Assembly (NCBI RefSeq): GCF_900109465.1
Contig: NZ_FOAZ01000004.1
Location: 468,345 to 532,344 of the forward strand
Reading direction: 5' to 3'
Source: Streptacidiphilus jiangxiensis
GTDB lineage: Bacteria; Actinomycetota; Actinomycetes; Streptomycetales; Streptomycetaceae
Length of the DNA stretch: 64,000 nucleotides
The notes beneath the pieces are model-generated. The model had not been told where the DNA came from, ran no database searches, and saw only the letters and a program-made list of their open reading frames with translations. This document shows, one piece after another, positions 16,105 through 26,769 of this stretch (positions are counted from its first letter, which is position 1; each line of letters begins with the position of its first letter). Position numbers and translations under genes: made by a program.

Positions 16105-18555
16105 ATGGCCGACGGTGCCGACGAAAAAACGGTGCGCTTCTTCATCAGCCACGCCGGTCCGGATCGGGCCTGGGCCGAGTGGGTCGCCTGGCAGTTGGAG
16201 GAGGCGGGGTACCTCACGGAGCTGGACTGCTGGGATTGGGGTGCGGGGGACAACTTCATTCTCAGGATGAACCAGGCTCTCGAGCGCGGCCGACTACTGG
16301 CGCTGTTCTCTGCGGCCTACTTCGACCCCAAGCGCTTCACCACAGAGGAATGGAGTGCCGTGCTGGCTGCGCGGGGCGGACTCGTGGCCGTCCGTCTCGA
16401 CACCGCTGAAGCCCCTCCCCTTCTTCGTTCCGTTCTCGCCACCGATATCCACGGCCTCGACGAGAGGCAGGCGCGCGCCGCACTCCTGCAGGCCGTGGAG
16501 GGTCCAAGGCGGCCCGAACGATCCCCGGGGTTCCCCTTGTCCGATGCGACTGGACGTTTGACCGACCGGGGCCGGACCCACCCGCGTCTTCCCGGTACGT
16601 TGCCCGCTGTCTGGAACCTGCCCCCGCGCAACCCGGGTTTCACCGGGCGTGAGCCGCTTCTGCTCGGACTGCGCGAAGCCTTGACTTCCAACGCGACGGT
16701 GGCCGTGAAGGCGATGCACGGACGGGGCGGTATCGGCAAGACGCAACTGACGATCGAGTACGCCTACCGTTCCGCCAGTGACTACGACCTCGCCTGGTGG
16801 GTCAACGCCGAGGATCCCGCACTGGTCCCGGACCAGTTGGCCGAGCTCGCGACGCGATTGGGCTTAGCGGTGCCTGATGACCCGACCTCGGTCGCGTGCG
16901 ATGCCTTGATTCAGGAACTGCGTTCCACAGACCGCTGGTTGCTCGTCTTCGACAACGCCGAGGAGCCCGCGTCGCTGGCCCCCTGCCTGCCGGGCGGCGC
17001 CGGGCACGTGCTCATCACGTCGCGGAACCCCCACTGGAGCGGGCTGGCGGCCACGCTCGAAGTCGACACCTTCACGCCAGACGAGTCGACAGCGCTCCTG
17101 CGATCTCGTGTCGCCGTCCTCAACGAGCCGGAAGCGGCGATGCTCGCGGCGACCCTGGAGAATCTGCCGCTCGCGTTGGTCCAGGCCGCCGGAGTTCTCC
17201 TGGACGGGGTCACCCTTGGCGAGTACCACGAGCTGCTCCGGCGGCAGGCCGCCGAGGTCCTCGGGGAGGGGCGGCCCATTGGCTACCCCATCTCACTCGC
17301 AGCTCAGATCCGCCTCAGCGCCGAGCGTGTTCGTGCCGAGAGCCGGTCTGCCGCCGCACTGCTCGAGGCATGCGCGCTCCTGGCTCCGGATCCCTTCCCG
17401 CTGCATGCATGTACACAGCCGACGGACAGGCCCGGATCGGACATCGCCGAGCTTCTGACGAGTCCTCTGGCTCGGCAGAGGGCGCTTGGGTTGCTGAGCC
17501 GAAGCGGCCTTGCCCGGCTACAGGGCGGGGCCGTCCAACTGCACCGTCTCACTCAGGCCGTGGTGAGGGACCAGCTCGGTCGGGAGCAGTACACCGCTGC
17601 CGCGGGCGTCGCCGACAGTTTGCTGTCCGCCGCTTACCCGGGCGAGGTCAAGGACCCGTCCACCTGGCCCGCCTGGCCTGCTCTGCTGCCCCACCTGCTG
17701 GCCGTGGCTCCGGAAGCACTCAGCTCCGAACGGGCGAAGGACGCGGCCCTGGGTGCGTGCTGGTATTTGATGTCGCGTGGAAACGGTGCGAATGTCCTGG
17801 ACCGGCTCCAGGAACTGCACCGAGAGTGGACGGACCTCCTCGGCAGCGACGACGTGCACGTGCTGAAGGCGGCCAACTGGCTTGCCCTGGCGTACTTCCG
17901 TACGGGCAGTCACACCCGTGCCCGCACGCTCGGCCAAGACACGCTCGAGCGCAGACGGCGCGTTCTGGGGGAGAGCCATCCCGACACCCTGGGCAGTGCC
18001 AGTAATCTCACGAACTGGCTTGCCGCCTCCGGGGACGAGAGCGAGGCGTTCGCGCTGGAGCGTGACACGTTCGAGCGTGCACGTCGCGCTTTCGGTGAGG
18101 ACCATCCGGCCACGCTCAACAGCGCGGCGAATCTGACATTGCGGTTCGCTGCCCTGGGGGACCTCGGGAGCGCGGCCGGGCTGGGCCGTGACGCTCTGGA
18201 GCGGCGCAGGCGCACACTCGGAGAGGATCATCCCGACGCGCTCACCATGGCCAGGGTCGTCTCCGAGATTCTTGCCGAGGTCGGCGACCTGCGGGAGGCA
18301 GCCGACCTCGCGAGGGACACGTTCGACCGCCAGCGCCGGGTTCTGGGCAGTGACCATCCGGCTACGCTTCGAACAGCTCACAGTCTCGCCGGGCACCTTG
18401 CCGCGCTCGGTGAACACGCCGCTGTTCTGGACCTGGGCCGCGACACCCTTGAGCGGCGCCGACGCGTTCTGGGAGACGACCACCCCAGTACGCTCCTGAG
18501 TCTGCGTCTGGTGGAACGGTTTGAGGTGCCGAGCGGGAACACCACGGAAGGCTGA
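16105..18555 (+). CDS. TIR / NB-ARC / TPR STAND protein
   Basis: The product is 816 aa. The ATG at 16105 follows AGGGGG and gives [22 protein letters not shown] domain covers about 9-130 ('[20 protein letters not shown]'). The NB-ARC ATPase has Walker [10 protein letters not shown] at about 206-214, Walker B '[10 protein letters not shown]' at about 280 and 'HVLITSRNP' (sensor). A winged-helix-like section follows, and then five 42-residue kinesin-light-chain-type TPRs (about 590-805), each with an '(L/F)[15 protein letters not shown]' core. STAND proteins of this build sense a ligand through the repeats and oligomerise on ATP binding. The pattern W-x3-E that carries the TIR NADase glutamate reads W83-S-A-V-L87, so NAD cleavage is doubtful. 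It is the only rightward gene inside the leftward cobalamin locus. It could be a defence or a signalling protein. Confidence 0.9.
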   Translation: MADGADEKTVRFFISHAGPDRAWAEWVAWQLEEAGYLTELDCWDWGAGDNFILRMNQALERGRLLALFSAAYFDPKRFTTEEWSAVLAARGGLVAVRLDTAEAPPLLRSVLATDIHGLDERQARAALLQAVEGPRRPERSPGFPLSDATGRLTDRGRTHPRLPGTLPAVWNLPPRNPGFTGREPLLLGLREALTSNATVAVKAMHGRGGIGKTQLTIEYAYRSASDYDLAWWVNAEDPALVPDQLAELATRLGLAVPDDPTSVACDALIQELRSTDRWLLVFDNAEEPASLAPCLPGGAGHVLITSRNPHWSGLAATLEVDTFTPDESTALLRSRVAVLNEPEAAMLAATLENLPLALVQAAGVLLDGVTLGEYHELLRRQAAEVLGEGRPIGYPISLAAQIRLSAERVRAESRSAAALLEACALLAPDPFPLHACTQPTDRPGSDIAELLTSPLARQRALGLLSRSGLARLQGGAVQLHRLTQAVVRDQLGREQYTAAAGVADSLLSAAYPGEVKDPSTWPAWPALLPHLLAVAPEALSSERAKDAALGACWYLMSRGNGANVLDRLQELHREWTDLLGSDDVHVLKAANWLALAYFRTGSHTRARTLGQDTLERRRRVLGESHPDTLGSASNLTNWLAASGDESEAFALERDTFERARRAFGEDHPATLNSAANLTLRFAALGDLGSAAGLGRDALERRRRTLGEDHPDALTMARVVSEILAEVGDLREAADLARDTFDRQRRVLGSDHPATLRTAHSLAGHLAALGEHAAVLDLGRDTLERRRRVLGDDHPSTLLSLRLVERFEVPSGNTTEG

Positions 18556-18584
18556 GGCGTCAGCGGACGGCCACGGACGGGGCG

Positions 18585-18977
18585 TCAGTCGCGGATGTCC
18601 CCGTCGACGTAGACCCAGGCGCCGTCCTCGCGGCGGAAGCGGCTGTTCTCGTGCAGGATGCCGGTGGTCCGGCCCTCGCGGAAGTGGGCCCGGAACTCGA
18701 CCGTGCCCTGCTGGTGGAACGGGCCGCCTTCGGTCGTGTCCACGATCTCGAGGCGCTCCCAGCGGAGGGCTGGCTCGAGGTCGATCGCCGGGGGACGGGT
18801 CTCCGGGGCCCAGGTGCGCAGCAGGTAGGGGACGTCCCGCCGGGCGAAGGCCGAGAAGCGGGAGCGCATCAGCGCCTCGGCGGTCGGGGCATGGGTGTTG
18901 CCCGCGTGGATGGGACCGCAGCAGAAGCCGTACGGGCGGCCGGTGCCGCAGGGGCAGGGAGCGGTGGGGCTGGTCAT
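18585..18977 (-). CDS. YchJ-family protein with SEC-C-type zinc motif
   Basis: The product is 130 aa. The N-terminus 'CPCGTGRPYGFCCGPIHAG' is a SEC-C-like Cys cluster that should bind zinc. The rest is an NTF2-like domain ('ALMRSRFSAFARRDVPYLLR', 'GTVEFRAHF'), matching the UPF0225/YchJ family. It starts 4 bases after the cobB stop, so it may ride on operon B, though its role has no known tie to cobalamin. It converges with the STAND gene with 29 bases between them. Confidence 0.87.
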   Translation of the reverse strand: MTSPTAPCPCGTGRPYGFCCGPIHAGNTHAPTAEALMRSRFSAFARRDVPYLLRTWAPETRPPAIDLEPALRWERLEIVDTTEGGPFHQQGTVEFRAHFREGRTTGILHENSRFRREDGAWVYVDGDIRD

Positions 18978-18981
18978 GGGG

Positions 18982-20370
18982 TCATTGTGCCGCGTGGGCG
19001 CGGGCGTTCCGGACGAGGCGGAGGGCGACGGACGGGGCGGCGGTCCAGTGGAGGTGGAGGTAGGAGGCGTGCAGGGTGGGGGAGGTGAAGCCCTCGGTGG
19101 CGAGCTTGCCGTCGTGGGTGCGCCAGCCCCAGGCGGGCGCGGGGCCGGCGGCCGGGGTGGTGCGGGTGCGGTGGAACTCGTGGCCCGGCAGGCGCAGGCC
19201 TGCCGGGGCGAGGGGGCTGTCGGTCAGGGCGACGGCCTCGCGGTAGCCGAGGGTGAGGCGCGCGGACATCTGCGCCTCGGCGTCGACGACGCCGCACATC
19301 GGGCGGCCGTCCAGGGCCTGGCAGAGGTACAGGAGACCGGCGCACTCGGCCGCGATCGGCGCTCCGGACGCGGCGAGAGCGGTGATCTCGTCGCGGAGCG
19401 CCTGGTTCGCGGACAGTTCCGAGGCGTAGACCTCGGGGAACCCGCCGCCGATGACCAGCGCGGACGTGCGCTCGGGCAGCTTCTCGTCGTGGAGCGGGTC
19501 GAAGGTGACCACCTCCGCGCCGGCGGCGGTGAGCAGCTCCGCGTTCTCGGCGTAGGAGAACGAGAAGGCAGCACCGCCCGCCAACGCGATCACGGGACGC
19601 GGTTGTGACGGCTGCTCGGGATCGAGAGCGGTGATCTCCTCGACCGGATCCCAGGGGAGCTCCGGCAGCGCGGGAGCGCTGCGGGCCAGTGCGAGCAGCG
19701 CCTCCAGGTCCACGCCCGCCGCGACCAGCTCGCCCATCGCCCGGACGGCCTCCAGTGCTGCCGCGTCCCGCTCCACCGCGGGCACCAGGCCCAGGTGCCG
19801 CGACGGCGTCGCGACCGCGTCGGTCCGCCGCAGCGCGCCGAGCACCGGGACTCCGCCGCCCTCCTCCAGCGCCTCGCGCAGCAGCGCCTCGTGCCGGTCG
19901 GAGGCGACCCGGTTGAGGATCACCCCGCCGAGCCGCACCTGCGGGTCCCACGAGGCGAAGCCGTGCACCAGCGCCGCCACCGAGCGGCTCTGCGAGGAGC
20001 CGTCCACGACGAGCACCACCGGCGCCCGCAGCAGCTTCGCGACGTGCGCCGTCGAGGCCAGCTCCCCGCGCCCGGACGCCCCGTCGAACAGCCCCATGAC
20101 GCCCTCGACGACCGCCACGTCCGCGCCCGCCGCGCCGTGCAGGAACAGCGGAGCGATCCGCTCCGGGCCGCTCATGAACGCGTCCAGGTTGCGGCCCGGA
20201 CGCCCCGTCGCCAGCGCGTGGTAGCCGGGGTCGATGTAGTCCGGCCCGACCTTGTGCGGTGAGACCCGCAGCCCGCGGGCGGTGAGCGCGGCCATCAGGC
20301 CGGTCGCCACGGTCGTCTTGCCCGTGCCCGACGCGGGCGCGGCCAGGACGACGCGCGGCACGGCCGTCAC
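18982..20370 (-). CDS. cobB: cobyrinate/hydrogenobyrinate a,c-diamide synthase
   Basis: The product is 462 aa. It uses glutamine and ATP to amidate the a and c side chains. The N-terminal dethiobiotin-synthetase-like ATPase has 'APASGTGKTTVATGLMAAL' and 'KVGPDYIDPGYH'. The middle has 'VVEGVMGLFDGASGRGE'. The C-terminal GATase has 'LVIGGGFPEVYASELSAN' and the nucleophile Cys in 'AAECAGLLYL', with a His in 'GHEFHRT'. The GTG at 20370 overlaps the cobO stop (GTGA); one more in-frame GTG lies directly upstream. Confidence 0.94.
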   Translation of the reverse strand: MTAVPRVVLAAPASGTGKTTVATGLMAALTARGLRVSPHKVGPDYIDPGYHALATGRPGRNLDAFMSGPERIAPLFLHGAAGADVAVVEGVMGLFDGASGRGELASTAHVAKLLRAPVVLVVDGSSQSRSVAALVHGFASWDPQVRLGGVILNRVASDRHEALLREALEEGGGVPVLGALRRTDAVATPSRHLGLVPAVERDAAALEAVRAMGELVAAGVDLEALLALARSAPALPELPWDPVEEITALDPEQPSQPRPVIALAGGAAFSFSYAENAELLTAAGAEVVTFDPLHDEKLPERTSALVIGGGFPEVYASELSANQALRDEITALAASGAPIAAECAGLLYLCQALDGRPMCGVVDAEAQMSARLTLGYREAVALTDSPLAPAGLRLPGHEFHRTRTTPAAGPAPAWGWRTHDGKLATEGFTSPTLHASYLHLHWTAAPSVALRLVRNARAHAAQ

Positions 20371-20963
20371 CACTCGATGCCCCGCTGTCCCTTGCGGCCG
20401 GCGTCCATCGGGTGCTTGACCTTGGTCATCTCCGTCACCAGGTCGGCGGCGGCGACGAGCTTCTCGGGCGCGTAGCGGCCGGTGATCACGACGTGCTGCG
20501 AGCCGGGCCGGTTCGCCAGCACCTCCAGCACCTCGTCCACGTCGACCCAGCCCCAGTGCATCGGGTAGGTGAACTCGTCCAGCACGTAGAAGCGGTAGGT
20601 CTCGGCGGCCAGGTCGCGCTTGACCTGCTCCCAGCCCTCGCGCGCCGCGTCCTCGGACTCGGCGATCTCGCGCTGGACCCAGGACCAGCCCTCGCCCATC
20701 TTGTGCCAGGCGACGGTGCCGCCCTCGCCGCTCGCGCCCAGCACCTTCAGCGCGTGCTCCTCGCCCACCTTCCACTTGGCGGACTTGACGAACTGGAACA
20801 CCCCGATCGGCCAGCCCTGGTTCCAGGCGCGCAACGCCATGCCGAAGGCGGCGGTCGACTTGCCCTTGCCCGGTCCCGTGTGGACGGCGAGCACGGGTTG
20901 GGTGCGGCGCTGCCGCGTCGTCAGGCCGTCGTCGGGCACGCTGGTCGGCTGTCCCTGGGGCAT
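20367..20963 (-). CDS. cobO: cob(I)yrinic acid a,c-diamide adenosyltransferase
   Basis: The product is 198 aa. It attaches the 5'-deoxyadenosyl group to cob(I)alamin precursors. Signatures are the P-loop 'HTGPGKGKSTAAFGMALRAW', 'GVFQFVKSAKW', 'VLDEFTYPMHWGW' and 'HVVITGRYAPEKL', all of the CobA/CobO/BtuR family. The ATG at 20963 is 2 bases after the chelatase stop, so the genes are coupled. Confidence 0.95.
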   Translation of the reverse strand: MPQGQPTSVPDDGLTTRQRRTQPVLAVHTGPGKGKSTAAFGMALRAWNQGWPIGVFQFVKSAKWKVGEEHALKVLGASGEGGTVAWHKMGEGWSWVQREIAESEDAAREGWEQVKRDLAAETYRFYVLDEFTYPMHWGWVDVDEVLEVLANRPGSQHVVITGRYAPEKLVAAADLVTEMTKVKHPMDAGRKGQRGIEW

Positions 20964-20965
20964 CG

Positions 20966-23038
20966 CTACGCCGCCTTCTTCTGCATCGTCTTCTGGGTCG
21001 TCATCGTCTGCACCAGCGCGGTCATGGTGTCCGCGCGCAGCTCGTCCAGCCGGACGGCCGGGGCCTGGAGCACCCCGGCCAGCTCCCCGGCGAGGCCGAG
21101 CCGCACCGGGCCGCTCTCACAGTCCACCACGACGCTCGCCGCCCCGGACGCGGCCAGCAGTCCGGCGGCGCGCCGCGCGTCGTCCAGCGCCGAGCGGGCG
21201 CCGGTCGCGCGGCCGTCCGTCACCAGGACGACGAGCGGACGGCGCAGCGGGTCGCGCAGGCGCTCGACGCGCAGCGTCTCGTGCGCGCGGAGCAGTCCGG
21301 CCGCCAGCGGGGTCCGCCCGCCCGTCGGCAGCAGCTCCAGCCGTGCCGCGCCCGCCTCGACGGACGAGGTGGGCGGCAGCAGCAGCTCGGCCGAGGCGCC
21401 GCGGAAGGAGATCATCCCGATCTTGTCGCGCCGCTGGTAGGCGTCCATCAGCAGCGACAGCACCGCGCCCTTGACCGCCGACATCCGCTGCCGCGCGGCC
21501 ATCGAGCCCGACGCGTCGACGACGAAGAGCACGAGGTTGCCCTCGCGGCCCTCCCGCACCTGCCGGCGGAAGTCGTCACGGCGCAGCACCAGCGCCCGGC
21601 CGTCGCGGCCGCGCGCGAGCTGATGCGGAGCGGCGGCCTGGAGCGTGGCGGCCAGGTGCAGCCGCTGGAGCGCACCGGACGGGCGTGCGGCGCGGATGGT
21701 GTGGCCGCCGTCCGTCTCGGCGCGGGAGCGCCGTCCCTGGACGCCCTGGCCGGTACCGGGGACCTTGAACAGCCGGGTCTTGTACGGCTGGTCGGACGCG
21801 ACCGGTGCCGCCTCGCGCGGCGCGGGCGCGCCGGCGGCGGGCTGCTGCGGCTGGTCCGCGGGGGCGTCCGCCGGGCTCTCGGGGGCGGACGACTCCAGCT
21901 CCGGCCCGCTCGGGGCGTCCTGGCCGCCGCCACCGCCACCGCCGTTGTCGGGCCCCGAGTCGTCCGGTCCGTTCCCGTCGGGGTCGCCGTCCGGATCGGT
22001 CTCGGGGTCCTCACCCGCGAACTGCTGGAGCGTCTCGTCCAGCTTCTCCTCGTCCAACCCCGGCGCGTCGAACGGGTTGCGACGCCGCCGGTGCGGCAGC
22101 GCGAGCTGGGCCGCCACGCGCACGTCCTCCGCGAGCACCTGCGTCCGCCCGTTCCAGGCCGCCAGCGCGACCGCCGTCCGCGCCATCACGATGTCCGCGC
22201 GCAGCCCGTCGACCTCGAACGCCGCGCAGACGGCCGTGATCTGCCGCAGCGCCGCGTCGCCGAGCACCACCTGCGGCAGCAGCTCCCGGGCCGCGACGAT
22301 GTGCTGCGCGAGCGCCCGCTCCTCGTCCTGCCAGCGGGCGGCGAAGCCCTCCGGGTCGGCGTCGTGGCCGAGGCGACGGCGGACGACCTCGGCCCGCTGC
22401 TCGGGGTCGCGGGTCGCGGCGATCTCCACCGTCAGCCCGAAGCGGTCCAGCAGCTGCGGCCGCAGCTCGCCCTCCTCCGGGTTCATCGTCCCGACGAGCA
22501 GGAACCGGGCGGCGTGCCGCACCGACACGCCCTCGCGCTCGACGTAGGACCGGCCCATGGCGGCCGCGTCGAGCAGCAGGTCGACGAGGTGGTCGTGGAG
22601 CAGGTTGACCTCGTCGATGTAGAGCACGCCGCGGTGCGCGGCCGCCAGCAGGCCGGGCTCGTAGGCCTTGACGCCCTCGGCGAGGGCGCGCTCCAGGTCC
22701 AGCGAGCCGACGATGCGGTCCTCGCTGACGCCGACGGGCAGCTCGACCAGGGAGGTCGGCCGCTCGTCCGCTGCGGCGTCCAGGTGCGGCCCGTCCGGGC
22801 ACTGCGGGTCCGGTGAGGCCGGGTCGCAGGCGAAGCGACAGCCGGGCACGACGCCGATCGCGGGCAGCAGCCCGGCCAGCGCACGGACCATGGTCGACTT
22901 GGCGGTGCCCTTCTCGCCGCGCACCAGTACGCCGCCGACCTGCGGCGAGACGGCGTTCAACAGCAGCGCGAGCCGCAGGTCGTCCATGCCGACGACGGCG
23001 GTGAAGGGGTAACGGGCCTCCACGCGGGTGGTGCTCAC
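20966..23038 (-). CDS. cobaltochelatase ChlI/ChlD-type fusion (AAA+ and VWA)
   Basis: The product is 690 aa. Residues 1 to about 335 are an AAA+ ATPase like ChlI/BchI: Walker A 'VRGEKGTAKSTMVRALAG', 'LYIDEVNLLHDHLVDLLLD' (Walker B), and 'GTMNPEEGELRPQLLDRFGL'. A linker of about 100 residues rich in Asp, Pro, Gly and Gln follows. Residues from about 495 form a VWA domain with MIDAS motif 'VVDASGSMAARQRM' and 'LVTDGRATG'. It should drive CobN with ATP, replacing the CobS/CobT pair. The GTG at 23038 overlaps the cobN stop. Confidence 0.9.
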   Translation of the reverse strand: MSTTRVEARYPFTAVVGMDDLRLALLLNAVSPQVGGVLVRGEKGTAKSTMVRALAGLLPAIGVVPGCRFACDPASPDPQCPDGPHLDAAADERPTSLVELPVGVSEDRIVGSLDLERALAEGVKAYEPGLLAAAHRGVLYIDEVNLLHDHLVDLLLDAAAMGRSYVEREGVSVRHAARFLLVGTMNPEEGELRPQLLDRFGLTVEIAATRDPEQRAEVVRRRLGHDADPEGFAARWQDEERALAQHIVAARELLPQVVLGDAALRQITAVCAAFEVDGLRADIVMARTAVALAAWNGRTQVLAEDVRVAAQLALPHRRRRNPFDAPGLDEEKLDETLQQFAGEDPETDPDGDPDGNGPDDSGPDNGGGGGGGQDAPSGPELESSAPESPADAPADQPQQPAAGAPAPREAAPVASDQPYKTRLFKVPGTGQGVQGRRSRAETDGGHTIRAARPSGALQRLHLAATLQAAAPHQLARGRDGRALVLRRDDFRRQVREGREGNLVLFVVDASGSMAARQRMSAVKGAVLSLLMDAYQRRDKIGMISFRGASAELLLPPTSSVEAGAARLELLPTGGRTPLAAGLLRAHETLRVERLRDPLRRPLVVLVTDGRATGARSALDDARRAAGLLAASGAASVVVDCESGPVRLGLAGELAGVLQAPAVRLDELRADTMTALVQTMTTQKTMQKKAA

Positions 23039-26000
23039 TCCGAGTCCCCTTCCAGGTCGCCTTCGAGCTCGAGGTAGGTCGCGCGCAGCTGGTCCAGCGT
23101 CTGCTGGTCGGGCTCGGCCCACAGCTTGCGCTCGGCGGCCTCCAGCAGGCGTTCGGTGATGCCGCGCAGCGCCCAGGGGTTGGACTTGCGCATGAACTCC
23201 TGGTTGGTGGGGTCGAAGACGTACTCGGCCGCCAGCTTCTCGTACATCCAGTCGTCGACCACGCCCGCCGTGGCGTCGTAGCCGAAGAGGTAGTCGACGG
23301 TCGCGGCCATCTCGAACGCGCCCTTGTAGCCGTGGCGGCGCATTGCGGCCATCCAGCGCGGGTTGATGACGCGGGCGCGGAAGACGCGGTGCGTCTCCTC
23401 GCCCAGGGTGCGGGTCTTGACCTGGCTGGGCGTGGCGCTGTCGCCGACGTAGGCGGCGGGGGAGTCGCCGGTCAGGTGGCGGACCATCGCCACCATGCCG
23501 CCGTGGTACTGGAAGTAGTCGTCCGCGTCGACGAGGTCGTGCTCGCGGGTGTCGACGTTCTTGGCGGCCACCGAGATGCGGCGGAACGCCTGCTCCATGT
23601 CCCCGCGCGCCGCCCGGCCGTCGAGGCCGCGGCCGTAGGCGTAGCCGCCCCAGACGGCGTAGACCTCGGCCAGGTCGGCGTCGGAGCGCCAGTTGCGGGC
23701 GTCGATGAGCGGCAGCAGGCCCGCGCCGTAGGCGCCGGGCTTGGAGCCGAAGATGCGGGCGGTGGCGCGGCGACGGTCGCCGTGCTCGCCGGTGTCCTCG
23801 TCGACGTGCGCGCGCACGTAGTTGGCCTCGGCCGGCTCGTCCAGCTCGGCCACGGCCCGCACCGCGTCGTCCAGCAGCGCGACGACGTGCGGGAACGCGT
23901 CGCGGAAGAAGCCGGAGATGCGGACGGTCACGTCGATGCGGGGACGGCCGAGCTCGGCGAGCGGCACGACCTCGAAGCCGGTGACGCGGCGCGAGGCGTC
24001 GTCCCAGACCGGGCGGCAGCCGAGCAGGGCCAGGATCTCGGCGATGTCGTCGCCCTGGGTGCGCATGCAGGACGTGCCCCAGACCGTGAGGCCCACGGAC
24101 TTGGGGTAGGCGCCGGTGTCCTGGAGGTAGCGGGCGACGAGCGAGTCGGCGAGCGCCTGCCCGACCTCCCAACTCAGGCGCGAAGGGATGGCCTTGGGGT
24201 CGACCGAGTAGAAGTTCCGGCCGGTCGGCAGCACGTTGACCAGGCCGCGCGTCGGCGAGCCGGACGGGCCGGCCGGGACGTAGCCGCCGCGCAGCGCGCG
24301 CAGGATGTGGTCCAACTCGTCCGTGGTGCGGGCCAGCCGGGGCACGACCTCCTCGGCCGCGAACTCCAGCACGGCGACGGCGGTGTCCAGCGGTCCGCCC
24401 AGCACCTCCAGCACCAGGCCCGGCGCGGCCTCGACGGCCCAACCCCGCGCCTCCATGCCCTCGGCGAGCCTGCGGCACAGCTGCTCCAGCAGGTCCAGCG
24501 CGTCGGCGCCGGTCCGTGCCGGGCCGTCGACGAGCGCCCGCAGGGCGTCGGAGACCACGACGGCCGCGCCCGGCTCGGCCAGCAACTCCTTCTCGACCAG
24601 CCCGAAGTGCGCGGCCAGCGCGGCCCGCAGACCGGGCAGCGCGTCGGCGCGCCCACCCCAGATCTGCGCCGAACGCAGCACCGCCAGCACCAGGTTGACC
24701 CGCGCCTCGTCCACCGGGCCGCCGCCCAGGATGTGCAGGCCGTCGCGGATCTGCACGTCCTTGATCTCGCACAGGTAGCCGTCGATGTGCATGACGAAGG
24801 AGTCGAACTCGTCGTCGTCCGGCTGCTCGTCGACGTGCAGGTCGTGGTGGAGCTCGGCGGCCTTGACGATGGTCCAGATCTGCGCGCGGACGGCCGGGGC
24901 CTTGGCCGGGTCCAGGTCGCTGACGAGCGCGTACTCGTCGAGCAACTGCTCCAGCTTGGCCAGGTCGCCGTAGGTGTCGGCGCGGGCCATCGGCGGCACC
25001 AGGTGGTCGACGATGGTGGCGTGGCCGCGGCGCTTGGCCTGGGTGCCCTCGCCCGGGTCGTTGACGATGAACGGGTAGATCAGCGGCAGTTCGCCGAGCA
25101 CGGCGTCCGGTGCGCAGCCACGGGAGAGGCCGAGGCCCTTGCCCGGCAGCCACTCCATGGTGCCGTGCTTGCCGAGGTGCACCACGGCATCCGCGCCGAA
25201 AGAGTTCTCCAACCACCGGTAGGCGGCCAGGTAGTGGTGCGAGGGCGGCAGGTCCGGGTCGTGGTAGATCGCGATCGGGTTCTCGCCGAAGCCGCGCGGC
25301 GGCTGGATCATCAGCACCACGTTGCCGAAGGCCAGCGAGGCGAGCACGATCTCGTCGCCGTCGACGTAGAGCTGACCGGGAGCCTCGCCCCAGTGCTCCC
25401 GCACGCCCTCGCGCAGCTCCTCGTCGAGGGCGTCGAACCACTGCTGGTAGTCCTTGAGCGGTACCCGCGCGGGCGCGGCCCGCAGCTGCTCCTCCGTCAG
25501 CCACTCGACGTCGTGGCCGCCGGCGGCGATGAGCGAGTGGATCAGCTCGTCGCCGTTGTCGGGGTAGCGGTCGACGCTGTAGCCCGCGCCGCGCAGCGCG
25601 TCGAGCAGCCGCACGGCCGAGGCCGGGGTGTCCAGGCCGACGGCGTTGCCGACGCGCGAGTGCTTGGTCGGGTAGGCGGTGAAGACGATCGCGAGCTTCT
25701 TCTCGGCGTTCGGCTTGTGGCGCAGCGCGGCGTGCCGCAGCGCGATGCCCGCGACCCGGGCGGCGCGCTCCTCGTCGGCGACGTAGACGGGGATGCCGTC
25801 GGCGCCGGTCTCCTTGAAGGAGAACGGCACGGAGATCAGGCGGCCGTCGAACTCGGGAATGGCGACCTGCATGGCCGCGTCCATCGGCGACAGCGCCGCG
25901 TCGGACTCGTCCCAGACGGCGCGGGAGGTGGTCAGGCAGAGGCCCTGGATGACGGGGATGTCCAGCTCGGCGAGCTGCCCGACGTCCCAGCTCTCCTCGC

Positions 26001-26769
26001 CGTCCCCGCCCGCCGAGGCGTCGGCGGCGACGGTGCCGCCGGCCGCCAGCACCGTGGCGACGAGTGCGTCGCACCGGGCCACCAGCTCGAACAGCCCGGG
26101 GTCGGCGCCACGCAGCGAACCGCAGTAGATCGGCACCGCGTTGCCGCCCCTGGCACGGATCGCCTCCGCGAGCGTGTCCACGAACGCGGTGTTCCCGGAC
26201 AGTTCGTGGGCGCGGTAGAAGAGCACGCCCACCGTGGGGGCTCCAGGCCGCAGTTCGACGCCCCCCCGGACGCCGAACTGCGGCATGGTCTGCGGCGGGG
26301 CGAACCCCTCGCCGGTCAGCAGGACCGTGTCGGACAGGAATCGGGCCAGCTCGGCGAGGTTGGCGGAGCCGCCCTCGACGAGATAGCGCAGCGCCTCCGC
26401 CACGACACCGGCCGGGGCGGTGGACATCCCCATCAGCTCGGCGTCCGGCACCGCCTCGCCGCCGAGCAGCACCGTCGGCACGCCGGAGGCGGCGACGGCC
26501 GCGAGCCCGTCCTCCCACGCGCGGCGGCCGCCGAGCAGCCGGACCACGACCACGTCCGCGTCCGCGAGCAGCGCGGGGAGTTCGGTGGAGACGTCCGTCC
26601 TGGTCGGGTTGCCGATCAGGTAGCGCGCGCCGGACGCGCGGGCCGCGAGCAGGTCGGTGTCGGCGGTCGACAGCAGCAGGACTGTGGTCCCGCTCTCCGC
26701 CGCGTCCTGCTGGGTCTCGGTCACCCGGTCAACTCCCTCGTCGGTCGTGCTCGTTGTTGATGTGGTCAT
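23035..26769 (-). CDS. cobN: cobaltochelatase large subunit CobN
   Basis: The product is 1244 aa, typical for CobN. It is the catalytic subunit that inserts Co2+ into hydrogenobyrinate a,c-diamide. Visible blocks include '[20 protein letters not shown]', 'FPYS'-region equivalents, '[20 protein letters not shown]', '[19 protein letters not shown]', '[18 protein letters not shown]' and '[20 protein letters not shown]'. The ATG at 26769 overlaps the cobQ stop (ATGA). Its Thr/Ser-rich first 15 residues and a later GTG ([12 protein letters not shown]) leave some room on the true start. Confidence 0.94.
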   Translation of the reverse strand: MTTSTTSTTDEGVDRVTETQQDAAESGTTVLLLSTADTDLLAARASGARYLIGNPTRTDVSTELPALLADADVVVVRLLGGRRAWEDGLAAVAASGVPTVLLGGEAVPDAELMGMSTAPAGVVAEALRYLVEGGSANLAELARFLSDTVLLTGEGFAPPQTMPQFGVRGGVELRPGAPTVGVLFYRAHELSGNTAFVDTLAEAIRARGGNAVPIYCGSLRGADPGLFELVARCDALVATVLAAGGTVAADASAGGDGEESWDVGQLAELDIPVIQGLCLTTSRAVWDESDAALSPMDAAMQVAIPEFDGRLISVPFSFKETGADGIPVYVADEERAARVAGIALRHAALRHKPNAEKKLAIVFTAYPTKHSRVGNAVGLDTPASAVRLLDALRGAGYSVDRYPDNGDELIHSLIAAGGHDVEWLTEEQLRAAPARVPLKDYQQWFDALDEELREGVREHWGEAPGQLYVDGDEIVLASLAFGNVVLMIQPPRGFGENPIAIYHDPDLPPSHHYLAAYRWLENSFGADAVVHLGKHGTMEWLPGKGLGLSRGCAPDAVLGELPLIYPFIVNDPGEGTQAKRRGHATIVDHLVPPMARADTYGDLAKLEQLLDEYALVSDLDPAKAPAVRAQIWTIVKAAELHHDLHVDEQPDDDEFDSFVMHIDGYLCEIKDVQIRDGLHILGGGPVDEARVNLVLAVLRSAQIWGGRADALPGLRAALAAHFGLVEKELLAEPGAAVVVSDALRALVDGPARTGADALDLLEQLCRRLAEGMEARGWAVEAAPGLVLEVLGGPLDTAVAVLEFAAEEVVPRLARTTDELDHILRALRGGYVPAGPSGSPTRGLVNVLPTGRNFYSVDPKAIPSRLSWEVGQALADSLVARYLQDTGAYPKSVGLTVWGTSCMRTQGDDIAEILALLGCRPVWDDASRRVTGFEVVPLAELGRPRIDVTVRISGFFRDAFPHVVALLDDAVRAVAELDEPAEANYVRAHVDEDTGEHGDRRRATARIFGSKPGAYGAGLLPLIDARNWRSDADLAEVYAVWGGYAYGRGLDGRAARGDMEQAFRRISVAAKNVDTREHDLVDADDYFQYHGGMVAMVRHLTGDSPAAYVGDSATPSQVKTRTLGEETHRVFRARVINPRWMAAMRRHGYKGAFEMAATVDYLFGYDATAGVVDDWMYEKLAAEYVFDPTNQEFMRKSNPWALRGITERLLEAAERKLWAEPDQQTLDQLRATYLELEGDLEGDSE

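Noticed and set aside
15703..16152. Leftward 149-codon frame over the operon A leader
   Set aside because: It spans the riboswitch and promoter and has no ribosome-binding site or family.
23332..26760. An 1142-codon rightward open frame opposite cobN
   Set aside because: CobN motifs fill the other strand throughout; the antisense product is low-complexity.
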